This document shows positions 16,959 through 26,627 of a stretch of 64,000 bases of DNA, piece by piece. This stretch comes from Streptomyces sp. NBC_01381 (GTDB taxonomy: Bacteria > Actinomycetota > Actinomycetes > Streptomycetales > Streptomycetaceae). The first letter of the stretch is position 1; each line of letters opens with the position of its first letter. Location: NCBI RefSeq assembly GCF_026340305.1, contig NZ_JAPEPI010000001.1, positions 1,488,001-1,552,000 on the forward strand, read 5' to 3'. The notes under the pieces were generated by a model that had not been told where the DNA came from, did not search any database, and saw only the letters and a list, made by a program, of their open reading frames with translations. The position numbers and the translations under genes were made by a program.

Positions 16959-17843
16959 ATGCGAACTTGCACCCCGATCACCTTCGCGATCTGCAGCAAC
17001 CGACCGAGCCAGATCTACCCGGCAGTGGAACGCACCCTCGAAATGCTCAGTGAGCAGGACCGGCTCATCGTCGTCGTGGACACAGACGCCCCGGTCCTCG
17101 ACGGCATCCCGGCACACCCGGCACTGACGGTGCTGCACAACGACTTCAACCGCGGTTTGGCGTACAGCCGCAACCGCGCGATGAAGGAGTGCGCGATGCG
17201 GTACCTGGTGTTCATCGACGACGACATCGTCCTGACCCGAAGCGCCGTCGACGCCACCCGCGACGCCTTCGCGGACGGGGCGGACATCGTAGGGACGCGG
17301 ATATCGGCCGACTTCAACGGCCAAGGAGTGCCCTGGTGTCTCACCGATGGCCAGCTCCACTATCTCGGTGTCCACAACCCGACTATGCCCGCCTCCATTT
17401 GGGGTGGCTGCCTAGCCGTGGACGTAGAGCGAGCCCGCATTCTCGGAGTGCAGTTCGACGAAAGCCTCGGACGCGTCGGAACCAGCCTCGGCTCTGCCGA
17501 AGACACCACCTTCGTGCGCCACATGGTCCACAAGGGTGCCCACTCGGCGGTCCTCCACGACGTCGCGGTGACCCACACCATTCCCGCCGAACGGCTGCAG
17601 TTCCCCTACCTATTCAGGCGTGCCTACTGGCAAGGCCGCAGCGAGGTACGGCGCAACGACGCCAAGCAGGGGCTCCTGAAGGAATGGAAAAGGAACCGGA
17701 ACACCCGGAATGCATCAGCCCTCCGCCGCACCACCTTGGCCGTCATCTACACGGGCGCTGTTGCCGCAGGCGCCGTCCGCGAGGACCTGCAGGCCCGGCT
17801 CCGCCAACTCCGCGGGCCGCAGGCCAGAAGCGTCATGAACTGA
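16959..17843 (+). CDS. Glycosyltransferase family 2-like protein
   Basis: A 294-residue GT-A fold protein. It has an N-terminal nucleotide-sugar region with conserved Asp residues (VVVDTDAP), a GLAYSRNRAM segment and the metal motif FIDDDIVL. A C-terminal acceptor region follows (SAEDTTFVRHM). It transfers a sugar from an NDP donor, inverting. The ATG at 16959 has AGGAG about eleven bases upstream. No membrane helix stands out except a weak one near the C-terminus. Confidence 0.82.
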   Translation: MRTCTPITFAICSNRPSQIYPAVERTLEMLSEQDRLIVVVDTDAPVLDGIPAHPALTVLHNDFNRGLAYSRNRAMKECAMRYLVFIDDDIVLTRSAVDATRDAFADGADIVGTRISADFNGQGVPWCLTDGQLHYLGVHNPTMPASIWGGCLAVDVERARILGVQFDESLGRVGTSLGSAEDTTFVRHMVHKGAHSAVLHDVAVTHTIPAERLQFPYLFRRAYWQGRSEVRRNDAKQGLLKEWKRNRNTRNASALRRTTLAVIYTGAVAAGAVREDLQARLRQLRGPQARSVMN

Positions 17844-17880
17844 TCCAGCAAGCAACCTCATCACCAAGGAGCACCGCCCA

Positions 17881-18621
17881 ATGAACGTCGACGAGATCCA
17901 GCATGAGGCACTCGAACTCGGCCCGTGGGTCAACCGCTTCGAGTTCGACGGCCGTACCTACCCACGGCTCGACCACGCACAGACTGCGGAAGAGGAATCC
18001 GCAGCACCGCCCCGTAAGGGCAGGGCACAGGCATTCTTTGACGTGTTCCCGGACGCCAAGCAGATCCTTGAACTAGGCGCGCTTGAAGGCGCGGACACGG
18101 TCCGACTCGCCTGCCGGCCCGGCACTTCTGTGCTCGCAGTCGAAGGCCGAGCCGACAACCTTAGCCGGGGCGAGTTCATCACCGGCCTCCACCAGCTCGC
18201 GAACGTCGAGTGGATGTGCGCGGACGTAGAGACCCTCGACTTCGAAGCACTCGGCACGTTCGACGCCGTGCTCTGCGCCGGTCTCCTGTACCACCTCCAG
18301 GAACCGTGGAGGCACCTACGCGAGATCGCGAAGATCACCGACCGTCTGTTCATCTCCACCCACTACTGGGGTGGCACCGGCACGATGGCCGGACCCGACG
18401 GCCACACAGTCAAGCTCGTCCACGAGGAGCACCCCGAGCCCCGGACGAGGGCGCTGACCGAGACGGTTCTCTGGTTCGACAGGGAGTCCCTGCTGCAGGC
18501 GATTCGAGACGCAGGATTCGATGGCATGAACATCCTCCATGACGTTCAGACGGACACCGTCTGCGACATGATCGTCGCCTGCCACCGCACATCCCCCTCT
18601 CGCGACAACACATCGGCCTGA
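17881..18621 (+). CDS. SAM-dependent methyltransferase
   Basis: A 246-residue class I methyltransferase with motif I ILELGALEGADT (62-73), an acidic post-I position (AVEGR) and motif IV FDAVLCAGLLYHL. The AAGGAG site is strong and precedes ATG 17881. It probably O-, N- or C-methylates a sugar or the glycan acceptor made by this operon. Confidence 0.85.
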   Translation: MNVDEIQHEALELGPWVNRFEFDGRTYPRLDHAQTAEEESAAPPRKGRAQAFFDVFPDAKQILELGALEGADTVRLACRPGTSVLAVEGRADNLSRGEFITGLHQLANVEWMCADVETLDFEALGTFDAVLCAGLLYHLQEPWRHLREIAKITDRLFISTHYWGGTGTMAGPDGHTVKLVHEEHPEPRTRALTETVLWFDRESLLQAIRDAGFDGMNILHDVQTDTVCDMIVACHRTSPSRDNTSA

Positions 18622-18634
18622 AGCGAGGGGACTC

Positions 18635-19288
18635 ATGAACGCGCTGGCAGAACAAGTCCGCAAATACGGCCTGGCGACCGCTCCGGGCCTGGTTCAAGGC
18701 TCCGCACTGGCCGAACTTCACCGCGAGGCGGAGCAGTTGGTGGGGCAGTTCACCGGCCACGGATACAGGTCCGACGACTACTGGTCTTTTGAACGGGCTG
18801 ACGCCCGCGAGCAAGTCCTCTACCGGATCCACAACCTGGAGCAGCAAGGCTCGACACCGATCAACGAACTGTTCGCAGACGGGCCGCTGCACGAGTTGGC
18901 CGGCGAGGTCCTGGGCCGTGAAATCCGCCCCATGGTGTGCGCCATGATCGTGAAGATGCCGCACCATGCGGCGCGAGTCCCGTGGCACAGAGACAGGACG
19001 TCGGTGGCGCCGCATACGGTCATCAACCTCAGCCTGTTCCTCGATGACTCAAGTTTCGAAAACGGCTGCATCGAGTACGTGCCCTACTCACACCTGCTGC
19101 CGGACGACGCGGATGTCACGGCCGTCGAGCAGCAAGGCCCGGTCGAAGCTGCACCCGCAAGGGCCGGGGACGTGCTCGTTCATGACGTGCGCACTGTGCA
19201 CGCATCGCGGACCAACAGCACCGACGCATTCCGTCGCAGCATCGTCATCGAGTTCGCCCCGGTCGATTTCGACCTCCCGAACACATAG
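18635..19288 (+). CDS. PhyH-family Fe(II)/2-oxoglutarate dioxygenase
   Basis: A 217-residue protein with the facial triad of phytanoyl-CoA dioxygenase-like enzymes: WHRD (His118, Asp120) and a distal His in VRTVHASRTN (His189), with Arg near 200 for 2-oxoglutarate. It would hydroxylate or otherwise oxidise a carbon centre of the product. It begins 13 bases after the methyltransferase stop with a GAGGGG site. Confidence 0.85.
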   Translation: MNALAEQVRKYGLATAPGLVQGSALAELHREAEQLVGQFTGHGYRSDDYWSFERADAREQVLYRIHNLEQQGSTPINELFADGPLHELAGEVLGREIRPMVCAMIVKMPHHAARVPWHRDRTSVAPHTVINLSLFLDDSSFENGCIEYVPYSHLLPDDADVTAVEQQGPVEAAPARAGDVLVHDVRTVHASRTNSTDAFRRSIVIEFAPVDFDLPNT

Positions 19289-19295
19289 GGGTGTC

Positions 19296-20336
19296 ATGAA
19301 CGCGCCATCTCAGCCGAGGGTGGTCACCATCACCGTCGGAACGAACGAGCGGCCCTGGCTCCACAACTGCTTCAGCTCACTGACCGCAAGCAACACCACC
19401 GGCCTGCACCTCGACGTCGTATACGTCGACAACGCTTCCACCGACGGAAGCCTCAACGACGTACGCCGCTTCCCTGAGGTCGAGGCGATCCAAAGCCGCA
19501 CCAACCTCGGCTTCGCCGCCGCCAACAATCTCGCCATGCGCCGCGCACTGAACGCGGGCGCGGACTACATCTTCCTGGTCAACCCCGACACCAGAACTCC
19601 CACCACACTCATTCGAGACCTCGTCGACTTCATGGACGCCAATCCCCAGTACGGGATCGTCGGTCCACTGCAGTACACATACAGCGACGCATCCGAGCAC
19701 CTCCATGAGCACAACGACTGGACCAGACTCGCCCTGCGGTGCGGAGAGCAGCACGGCCTGGCCGCCGACTGGCAGGGCTTACCTTCCCCCGCAGGACCCG
19801 AGGAAGGCAGAGCACCCAACACCCTTGAACACGCCTACGTCCAAGGGGCCGCTCTCTTCGTACGCGCTGACGCGCTCCGCAAGACCGGACTCTTCGACGA
19901 GGTCTTCCACACCTACTACGAAGAGACAGACCTGTGCCGTCGGGTGAGATGGGCCGGATGGCGCGTAGCCCTCCTCCTGGACCTTGGCATTCAGCACAAG
20001 GGCGGAGGCGGCGCAGGGAACGGCAAGTACCGACGAACCCACATGCGCCGCAACCGCTACTACTACCTGGCCACCGACGTCGACTGGACCTTCCGCAACA
20101 CACTGCGGCTCGCCGGGAGGTGGCTGAGGAAGGACTTCCGAGGCAAGAGCGTCGGTGGGCAAACGACCCCACTGCGCGGCACGTACGAAACGGTTCTCGC
20201 CATCGCCTGGTTGTGCCGACACCTGCCGCAGATCGTCGAGCGCCGCCAACGGCATCGCCGTCTCGCACACCAGAGAACGGCGCCAGACGCCACGAACCCC
20301 GCACCCTCGGTCAAGGCACTGGGAGGGACGCGGTGA
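19296..20336 (+). CDS. Glycosyltransferase family 2, rhamnosyl-type
   Basis: A 346-residue GT2 with VYVDNASTDGS, NLGFAAANNLA, the metal motif FLVNPDT and an EETDLCRRVRWAGW region typical of rhamnosyl- or N-acetylglucosamine-type GT2 enzymes. A short basic C-terminal region follows. It starts at ATG 19296 a few bases after the dioxygenase stop and ends in a TGATG overlap with the next gene, so it is coupled. Confidence 0.88.
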   Translation: MNAPSQPRVVTITVGTNERPWLHNCFSSLTASNTTGLHLDVVYVDNASTDGSLNDVRRFPEVEAIQSRTNLGFAAANNLAMRRALNAGADYIFLVNPDTRTPTTLIRDLVDFMDANPQYGIVGPLQYTYSDASEHLHEHNDWTRLALRCGEQHGLAADWQGLPSPAGPEEGRAPNTLEHAYVQGAALFVRADALRKTGLFDEVFHTYYEETDLCRRVRWAGWRVALLLDLGIQHKGGGGAGNGKYRRTHMRRNRYYYLATDVDWTFRNTLRLAGRWLRKDFRGKSVGGQTTPLRGTYETVLAIAWLCRHLPQIVERRQRHRRLAHQRTAPDATNPAPSVKALGGTR

Positions 20337-21391
20337 TGAACGGCCCTCGCATTCTCTTCGCCGGCAACTTCCACTGGAACGCGGGCTCCAGCCACATGAT
20401 CGCCGCGTACGCCGAAGCCGCGGCCCGTGTCCCGTGCGAGATCGCCGTATCCAGCCAACTCGCCCGCCTGGACTCCCAGATACCCCAGCACCTGCCGCTC
20501 GTCGACGACATCAACTGGGCCACGCACCTCGTCTTCGTCTTCGAAGGAAGACAGTTCCTCTCTGACGCCCAACTCGACCTCTGCCAGCAGATCCCCAGGC
20601 ATCGGCGGCTGATCATCGACCCGGACGCCCACTGGGGCCCCTCAATGGCTGTGGGCCTGGACGACTCCCACAGCAACTACACCGCCGCCAGTTGGCACAA
20701 GCTGTATGCGCAGCTCAGCGACATCATCCTCCAGCCCCGAACAGGCGATGCACTGCCGCCAGGCGCCGAATACTTCCCCTACTTCGGCATGCCGGAAATC
20801 CACAGGCCCGCCACCGAAACGCCCCCGCCCGGGCAACTGCCTTACGAGATCCAGTACATCGGCAGCAACTGGTGGCGTTGGCAGACACTGTCCGACGTCG
20901 TACGAGCCGCCGCAGCGGCACGCCCCCGCATCCAGCGCATCCGAGTCTGCGGCCGGTGGTGGGACGAAGAGATCTGCCCCGGCCACGAACAGGCGACTGT
21001 CGCCGAGCCGAAATGGCTGTCAGATCACGGCGTGGAAGTCGCGGTCTCCGTGCCGTTCGGGCACGTCGTCAGCGAGATGGCCCGCTCGGCGATCACCCCC
21101 ATCCTGGTACGGCCTGTCCTGGCGCAGAAGCGCCTGCTGACACCTCGCATGTTCGAGACGCTCGCCTCCGGGAGCCTGCCGGCCCTCACCGAAGACCTCG
21201 ACTACCTGGCTCCGGTGTATGGCGATAGCGCCGAGCACTTCTACCTGGGGGCCGAACCGAGCGAAACCCTCGCACGGATGCTCCGCGATCACAGCACGTA
21301 CCGGCAGTACCTCGCCGACATCCAGAACCGCGTGTACGCGGCCTTCAACTACGAGCGCGTCATCGCTGACCTCGTGAAGTTCCTGCAGTGA
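20336..21391 (+). CDS. CgeB/GT-B-like glycosyltransferase
   Basis: A 351-residue protein. Its N-terminus (ILFAGNFHWNAGSSHMIAAY) and C-terminal RMFETLASGSLPALTEDLDY match the GT-B/CgeB-like group, in which the FETLASG loop contacts the donor. It starts at ATG 20336, sharing its A with the preceding stop. The exact sugar is unknown. The family call rests on pattern only and is moderately secure. Confidence 0.7.
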   Translation: MNGPRILFAGNFHWNAGSSHMIAAYAEAAARVPCEIAVSSQLARLDSQIPQHLPLVDDINWATHLVFVFEGRQFLSDAQLDLCQQIPRHRRLIIDPDAHWGPSMAVGLDDSHSNYTAASWHKLYAQLSDIILQPRTGDALPPGAEYFPYFGMPEIHRPATETPPPGQLPYEIQYIGSNWWRWQTLSDVVRAAAAARPRIQRIRVCGRWWDEEICPGHEQATVAEPKWLSDHGVEVAVSVPFGHVVSEMARSAITPILVRPVLAQKRLLTPRMFETLASGSLPALTEDLDYLAPVYGDSAEHFYLGAEPSETLARMLRDHSTYRQYLADIQNRVYAAFNYERVIADLVKFLQ

Positions 21392-21402
21392 CGGGAGAGA
21401 CC

Positions 21403-22614
21403 ATGGTTCGCAACGTCATCATCACAGGCGTCACCAGCTGTGAGAACCGAGGAGTCGAGGCGCTCGTCGCGTCGATCGCAGCAGGACTCCACGACCACGG
21501 CGAGGCACGCATCAGGGTCCTGACACAGACCCCGATGCTCGACCAAGAACTGCTGACGCCCTGGGGCGTCGAGTGCGTGGCCGACCCGTTCGTGACTTCG
21601 AAGTCGTGGACTCAATACCGGCCGGCCGAGACCTCCGAGCAGTCCAGGACCCGGCGCGACGCACTGATGGAAGAAGCAGATCTGCTCGTTGCGACGGGCG
21701 GGGACATCTACACCTCGGACTACGGGGTGAGCACCCCCTACCTGGCCGCGCCTATCGCAGCCCAGAGCCACGGTGTGCCCGTGGCCATGCTGGCGCACTC
21801 GATCGGCCCGTTCACACACCGCGAGGACGCACAAGCCTGGCTCGACGTCGCAGAGCAGTGCAAAGTCCTCACCCTCAGAGAGCGCCTGTCGTACCGGTAT
21901 GTCCAGGAGGAGCTCGGTCTGACGGCGGGGAAGGCCCAGCTCACCGCCGACCCCGCCTTCCTTCTCCCCGCGCCGCCGCAGCAGCGAGTCCAAGCCCTCG
22001 TCACGACTGCGGGCATCGGACCCGGCGAGCCGTACATCTGCGTCGCCCCCAGTCGTGGCATAGCCCGGTTCCGCAGCCTCGATGAAGTCGCGCACGATCG
22101 CGCACTAGGACGGCTCATTGACCGGCTCGTCACACGATGGAAGATCCCGGTGCTGCTCCTCCCGCACGTACACGACTCACGGAGCCACAACGACGACCGC
22201 GCACTTGTCGCCGAACTCGCCCAGCACATCGGCCACCCACTGGTGAAGGCCGTCACCGGTCCACTGACCGCATCCGATTACAAAGGCCTCGCAGCCGCAG
22301 CAGACCTCGTCATCACCGAGCGTCTACACGCGGCGATTGGTGCGCTCTCCACCCGGACCCCCACCGTCGCCATCGGCTACTCCCAGAAGTTCCTCGGCGT
22401 CTTCGCCGACACCTACGGCAACGACATCGACCTCGACTCCGTACACCTCGACGTCGACAGGTTCGTGGCGGACGAACACTCGACTGAGCGCCTCCTCCAG
22501 GGCCTGCAACTCCCGTCCATGCAGCAGGCCCTCACCGAGCGTGTGCCTGAACTTCTCGAACGAGCGCGAGAGAACTTCACCCTCCTCGCCGCCACCAGCG
22601 AGGTGCCGGCATGA
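21403..22614 (+). CDS. Polysaccharide pyruvyl transferase family protein
   Basis: A 403-residue protein. It has VTSCENRGVEAL at the N-terminus, VATGGDIYTSDYG, LLPHVHD and the C-terminal ITERLHAAIGALSTRTPTVAI, which are the hallmarks of PF04230 enzymes that form pyruvylated ketals on sugars or act as related sulfo/glycosyl transfer enzymes. ATG 21403 is preceded by GGGAGAG; a GTG at 21388 overlapping the previous stop is the alternative. The activity is usual for cell-surface glycans. Confidence 0.85.
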   Translation: MVRNVIITGVTSCENRGVEALVASIAAGLHDHGEARIRVLTQTPMLDQELLTPWGVECVADPFVTSKSWTQYRPAETSEQSRTRRDALMEEADLLVATGGDIYTSDYGVSTPYLAAPIAAQSHGVPVAMLAHSIGPFTHREDAQAWLDVAEQCKVLTLRERLSYRYVQEELGLTAGKAQLTADPAFLLPAPPQQRVQALVTTAGIGPGEPYICVAPSRGIARFRSLDEVAHDRALGRLIDRLVTRWKIPVLLLPHVHDSRSHNDDRALVAELAQHIGHPLVKAVTGPLTASDYKGLAAAADLVITERLHAAIGALSTRTPTVAIGYSQKFLGVFADTYGNDIDLDSVHLDVDRFVADEHSTERLLQGLQLPSMQQALTERVPELLERARENFTLLAATSEVPA

Positions 22615-23663
22615 CGGCCGACGGCACGCAGTTGCGTTTCCAAGCCCGAACGGACGGACCTCGCAGCGGCTGGTTCAAGAAACTCATGCTGCTCGGCCGG
22701 GAGTACTACTACGACGCGACGCGGTTCGTCACTCACTCCGGCGCCCTCTCACCCCGGCATCTCGCAACCCTCCGTGCGCTGGTGACGATGGATACGCACC
22801 GTGTTGAGAAGGGACTTGCTGTCCCGCACCCCAAGCCGTGGTTCGGGAAGCTGATCGTCCGACGGGTCCTGCACAACGCGTCGCTGTACGCCCGCCTGGA
22901 TGGTGACGCGAACGTATGCCGAGCAGCTGTGGACGCGGTCGAGGACTACCTGGACCGGAACTCGGAACTAGGCGCCCCTGAACCCGAGTGGGCTGCACAG
23001 ATCAGACGCGCCGTGACTGGCCTCCATGAGCAACTGCAGCCTGCCGGACTGCTGGGCGGCACCAAGACCGTAAGCCGCGAAACCATCCACAAGGCCGGCC
23101 GCCTCGACTCTATGGACTTCTTCACCTCGCGCTACAGCATCCGGGACTTCGCGCCCGAACCCGTCCCGCAGGAACGGATCGAAGCAGCCGTTGCCGCTGC
23201 ACAGCACACGCCGTCCGTGTGCAACCGCCAGAGTTGGTCGGTACACGTCTTCCCTCGCGGCCCTCAAGCAGGCGCTGTCCTCGCCTGCCAGAACGGGAAC
23301 ACAGGGTTCGGCCACACAGCCAGCCACATCCTCCTGATCACCACCGACCTGCGCACCTTCGTATATCCCGGGGAACGCAACCAAGGCTGGGTCGACGGAG
23401 GCATGTTTGCCATGTCCCTCATCCACGCCTTCCATGCCCAAGGAATCGGGACGTGCTGCCTCAACTGGTCCGTAGACAGCCGGGCCGATCGGCGTCTGCG
23501 CACCGTCGCGGAAATTCCGGCCCACGAGAACGTGATCATGATGCTCGCCGTCGGCCAACTACCCGAAGAACTGCGAGTGGCCACGTCCTGGCGCCCCGAA
23601 CCCGGCCACGTCATCCGGCCCGGCCGGATACGGCAAGTCACGAACCAGGACGGTGCCCAGTGA
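22611..23663 (+). CDS. Nitroreductase-family flavoprotein
   Basis: A 350-residue protein. An N-terminal helical extension containing HRVEKGLAVP is followed by a nitroreductase domain (SRYSIRDFAPEPVP, TPSVCNRQSW for FMN binding). The extension resembles that of nitroreductase-like proteins in exopolysaccharide loci that carry pyruvyl transferases. Its ATGA overlap with the previous gene indicates coupling. It probably reduces or oxidises a pathway intermediate, and the substrate is unknown. Confidence 0.8.
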   Translation: MTADGTQLRFQARTDGPRSGWFKKLMLLGREYYYDATRFVTHSGALSPRHLATLRALVTMDTHRVEKGLAVPHPKPWFGKLIVRRVLHNASLYARLDGDANVCRAAVDAVEDYLDRNSELGAPEPEWAAQIRRAVTGLHEQLQPAGLLGGTKTVSRETIHKAGRLDSMDFFTSRYSIRDFAPEPVPQERIEAAVAAAQHTPSVCNRQSWSVHVFPRGPQAGAVLACQNGNTGFGHTASHILLITTDLRTFVYPGERNQGWVDGGMFAMSLIHAFHAQGIGTCCLNWSVDSRADRRLRTVAEIPAHENVIMMLAVGQLPEELRVATSWRPEPGHVIRPGRIRQVTNQDGAQ

Positions 23664-24406
23664 ACAGCTCCAGCCCCGCACCGCCCCGCACGTATTTCGC
23701 GGCAACAGGACTGCCGACCGGGTACACGTCAGTCGCTGTCGACGTCGGAGGAGTCCTTTACTACGACGAGCCCTTCGACATCGCCTGGATTCAAGGAACC
23801 TACGAGCGCACCCGGCGCACCGAACCGGGCCTGACTGTGCCCTCGTTCCTCGAGCACCTCAAGGGCTTCTACCGCGGCGAACCCGGAACCTTCCTCTCCC
23901 AACCACCGGCGAGAGATAGCTGGCTGGATGTACGGCAGCGGTGGACATCCCTGGTCCAGCCGATCCCCGGCGCTGCCGACGCCATCCAGGCCCTCGCACA
24001 GCATCTGCCGGTCTGCGTCGTCGCGAACCAGCCTCCCGAATGCCACACAGCCCTGCACGAGATGGGTATAGCCCAGCGCGTCGACCTTGTGGCCATCGAC
24101 ACCGTGGTGGGCCTGTCGAAACCCGACCCCAAGTTCTTCCGCTGGGCTTTCGACCAACTCGGCTGGACGGCCAAGGACGTCCTCGTCATCGGAGACCGCC
24201 CCGACCACGACGCCGCCCCGGCACACGAACTCGGCTGCCAGCCAGCCCTGATCCAGCCCGACGACTGCTGGCAGGGACCCACCGACCTAGATCCACGCAT
24301 CGAGGACACCTACCGAGCCATCCGCAAGGACCTCCGGACGCTCCGCTCACGGCCCGCACAGCACGCCAGCTGGCACCTCGACAGCCTGGCCGACATCACG
24401 CCCTAA
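23660..24406 (+). CDS. HAD-superfamily hydrolase
   Basis: A 248-residue HAD phosphatase. It has the nucleophile motif VAVDVGGVL (Asp28), a Thr/Ser region VVANQPP, the lysine motif LSKPDPKFF and the metal motif VIGDRPDHD. The second Asp of DxD is replaced by Gly, as in the common DxGGVL subgroup. The GTG start overlaps the previous stop. It may dephosphorylate a sugar phosphate. Confidence 0.85.
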   Translation: MNSSSPAPPRTYFAATGLPTGYTSVAVDVGGVLYYDEPFDIAWIQGTYERTRRTEPGLTVPSFLEHLKGFYRGEPGTFLSQPPARDSWLDVRQRWTSLVQPIPGAADAIQALAQHLPVCVVANQPPECHTALHEMGIAQRVDLVAIDTVVGLSKPDPKFFRWAFDQLGWTAKDVLVIGDRPDHDAAPAHELGCQPALIQPDDCWQGPTDLDPRIEDTYRAIRKDLRTLRSRPAQHASWHLDSLADITP

Positions 24407-24460
24407 CGGTTACCCCGGCCTCGCCCTGGACCACGACACCGACTGCGGGAGAGACGACCC

Positions 24461-25462
24461 ATGAAGATTGCCATGATCATCCCCCCATTCCGCTACGGAG
24501 CAGACCCCAGCCAATGGATCACTGTGCCGCCCCAGGGGTACGGAGGCATCCAATGGGTGGCCGCGACGCTCATCGACGGGCTGCTCGAGACTGGGTGCGA
24601 AGTCCTGCTCCTGGGAGCCCCGGGAAGCCCACCGCGAAGCGGCCTCACCGTGTCGACTGCCATTGAACGCGATGAGATCCGAACTGCCATCGACAGCTTC
24701 GGGCCGGCTGTCGTCCACGACCACTCGAACCTCGCGGCGCTTCCGCTGGACGGGCAGTGGCCCGTAGTGAGCACTCACCACCTCAATGGCGTGCCAGCAT
24801 CCCTTGAAAACGGCGTCTATGTCTCGGCCGCACAGCGCCTCAAGGCCGGATCTGAGACCGCGCCTGTCATCCGCCTGCCGGTTAACCCGGAACGATGCCT
24901 GTTCCAGGAGGAGAAGGATGACTACCTCCTGTTCATGGGCCGCGTCTCGGCACACAAAGGAGCGTACGAAGCAGCTGTCTTCGCGCATGCCGCGAACCTG
25001 CCGCTCAAGGTCGCCGGCCCGGCGTGGGAGCCGGAGTACCTCGACAGAATGCTTGCCGACTACCCGCACACCGTCGACTACATCGGAGAGGTAGGGGGGC
25101 ATTTCCGGACCGAACTCATCGCACATGCCAAAGCCATCCTGGTCCTCTCCCAGACGTCCGGCAGTCCCTTCGGCGGACGATGGGCTGAGCCCGGGGCAAC
25201 CGTCGTGTCCGAAGCCGCCGCGAGCGGAACACCCGTGATCGCGAGCAACAACGGCTGCCTCCCCGAGATCGTCCCCAGTGTCGGCACGATCCTGCCGTCC
25301 GCACCGAAGATCACGGCCACAACGGCGAAAGCAGCCATGGACGCTCTACCGACAGCCCACGAGGTACTCAAGGCCGCAGTGGACCAGTGGGGGCACCTCA
25401 AGATCGCCCAGGAATACCTGACGGTCTACGAGCGGGCAGCACGCGGCGAGCGATGGACGTGA
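24461..25462 (+). CDS. Glycosyltransferase family 4
   Basis: A 333-residue GT-B enzyme. PQGYGGIQWVA (donor loop) lies at the N-terminus, LLFMGRVSAHKGAYEA begins the C-terminal domain and EPGATVVSEAAASGTPVIASNNGCLPEIV is the E-x7-E type motif. It is the last gene of the operon, with a 55-base gap before it, and it ends 18 bases short of a convergent RNA methyltransferase gene, with no terminator visible between them. Confidence 0.88.
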   Translation: MKIAMIIPPFRYGADPSQWITVPPQGYGGIQWVAATLIDGLLETGCEVLLLGAPGSPPRSGLTVSTAIERDEIRTAIDSFGPAVVHDHSNLAALPLDGQWPVVSTHHLNGVPASLENGVYVSAAQRLKAGSETAPVIRLPVNPERCLFQEEKDDYLLFMGRVSAHKGAYEAAVFAHAANLPLKVAGPAWEPEYLDRMLADYPHTVDYIGEVGGHFRTELIAHAKAILVLSQTSGSPFGGRWAEPGATVVSEAAASGTPVIASNNGCLPEIVPSVGTILPSAPKITATTAKAAMDALPTAHEVLKAAVDQWGHLKIAQEYLTVYERAARGERWT

Positions 25463-25480
25463 CCGCAGATGCCAGCCGGA

Positions 25481-26308
25481 CTACTTCTTGGCGGCGATGC
25501 GCTGACGAGACACCTCGTACAACACGGCCGTCGCTGCGTTCGCCGCGTTCAGGGAACTCGCAGCACCGCCCATGGGGATGCTGACCATGTGGTCGCATGC
25601 CTCACGCCACGCATTGCTCAGACCAGAAGTCTCGTTGCCGATCACGAGCAGCGTCGGCTGCGTGAAGTCGAAGTCGAAGACATCACAGTCACCATGCTCA
25701 TCCGTGCCGACGATCACGATCGGATTGCCATCGGCCCGCTGACCCTCAACCCAGTCAGCCACGTCACGATGAGCAGGCACCCGCACCGACGGCAACGCGA
25801 ACAGCGACCCCGTACTGGCCCGCACACACTTCGAGTCGTACACGTCGGCTGCGTGGCCCGACACGATCATCCCGTCCGCGCCGAACGCATCAGCGGACCG
25901 GATGATGCTGCCGATGTTCCCCGGGCTCGTCGGACGGTCGAAGGCCACGCCGAGGAAACCCGGACCCACCTTGATCCGGGAAAGATCATCCGGGGGCATT
26001 TCAACGACGGCAATGACCTCGGGAGCGTCCTCGGACTTCTCACCAAGATCGGCCAGCAGGCTCGGCGCCATCGCTACGCGCTCGGCCTTCGTGGTGCGCA
26101 GGATGTCCTCCGCCCACCGGGACAGAGACCGCTTGGAGTCGTAGATGATCGTGTGGATCGTCCAGCCGTGCTCCACCGCCAACGAGATCGGCCGGACGCC
26201 CTGCACCAGGAACTCCCTGGCCCTCGTCCGCTTGTTCCGGTTGGTGAGAAACGACTCCCACTGCTGGAAACGAGCATTCCGGCTTGAAACCCGCTGGGCC
26301 GCTGGCAC
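25481..26308 (-). CDS. SpoU/TrmH-family RNA 2'-O-methyltransferase
   Basis: A 275-residue protein with the three SPOUT motifs: NIGSIIRSADAFGA (131-144), VIGNETSGLS (222-231) and IPMGGAASSLNAANA (244-258). It methylates a ribose in tRNA or rRNA and is a trefoil-knot dimer. The N-terminal substrate domain (ARFQQWESFLTNRNKRTRAREF) resembles that of rRNA resistance methylases of the AviRb/Tsr type, but no specific target can be read from the sequence. The GTG start has AGGAGG four bases upstream. It converges on the saccharide operon. Confidence 0.85.
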   Translation of the reverse strand: MPAAQRVSSRNARFQQWESFLTNRNKRTRAREFLVQGVRPISLAVEHGWTIHTIIYDSKRSLSRWAEDILRTTKAERVAMAPSLLADLGEKSEDAPEVIAVVEMPPDDLSRIKVGPGFLGVAFDRPTSPGNIGSIIRSADAFGADGMIVSGHAADVYDSKCVRASTGSLFALPSVRVPAHRDVADWVEGQRADGNPIVIVGTDEHGDCDVFDFDFTQPTLLVIGNETSGLSNAWREACDHMVSIPMGGAASSLNAANAATAVLYEVSRQRIAAKK

Positions 26309-26627
26309 ACGGCCTCCTATCTCTGATCATCCCTGTTAGCGCCTACAAGACTCTAGTGGGGCGGCGCCACGCGGCGCGACTCGGACACCGCACCCTCGGC
26401 AGCCCCGCGACGGCCGGCGACGAACCCCTCGGATCAGGTTGGCTCAGAACGCGGCGTTGACGAAGGCCTGCGGGGTCTCGTACACCTGCCCCACATGACG
26501 GACGCTGTCGCACCCGTAACACCCCATGCTCAACCATCCTGAGCGGAGGACTGCGACCCATGCCCGTGCCCTCGCACCACACCGTGGTTCAACACTCTCG
26601 TCCGCGCCCAGACCAGGACGGTGCGCC
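26309..26627. other. Intergenic, nothing recognised
   Basis: This stretch contains only open frames that look like shadows. It presumably carries the divergent promoters for the RNA methylase and the small membrane gene downstream, but no convincing -10/-35 pair was identified. Confidence 0.4.
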
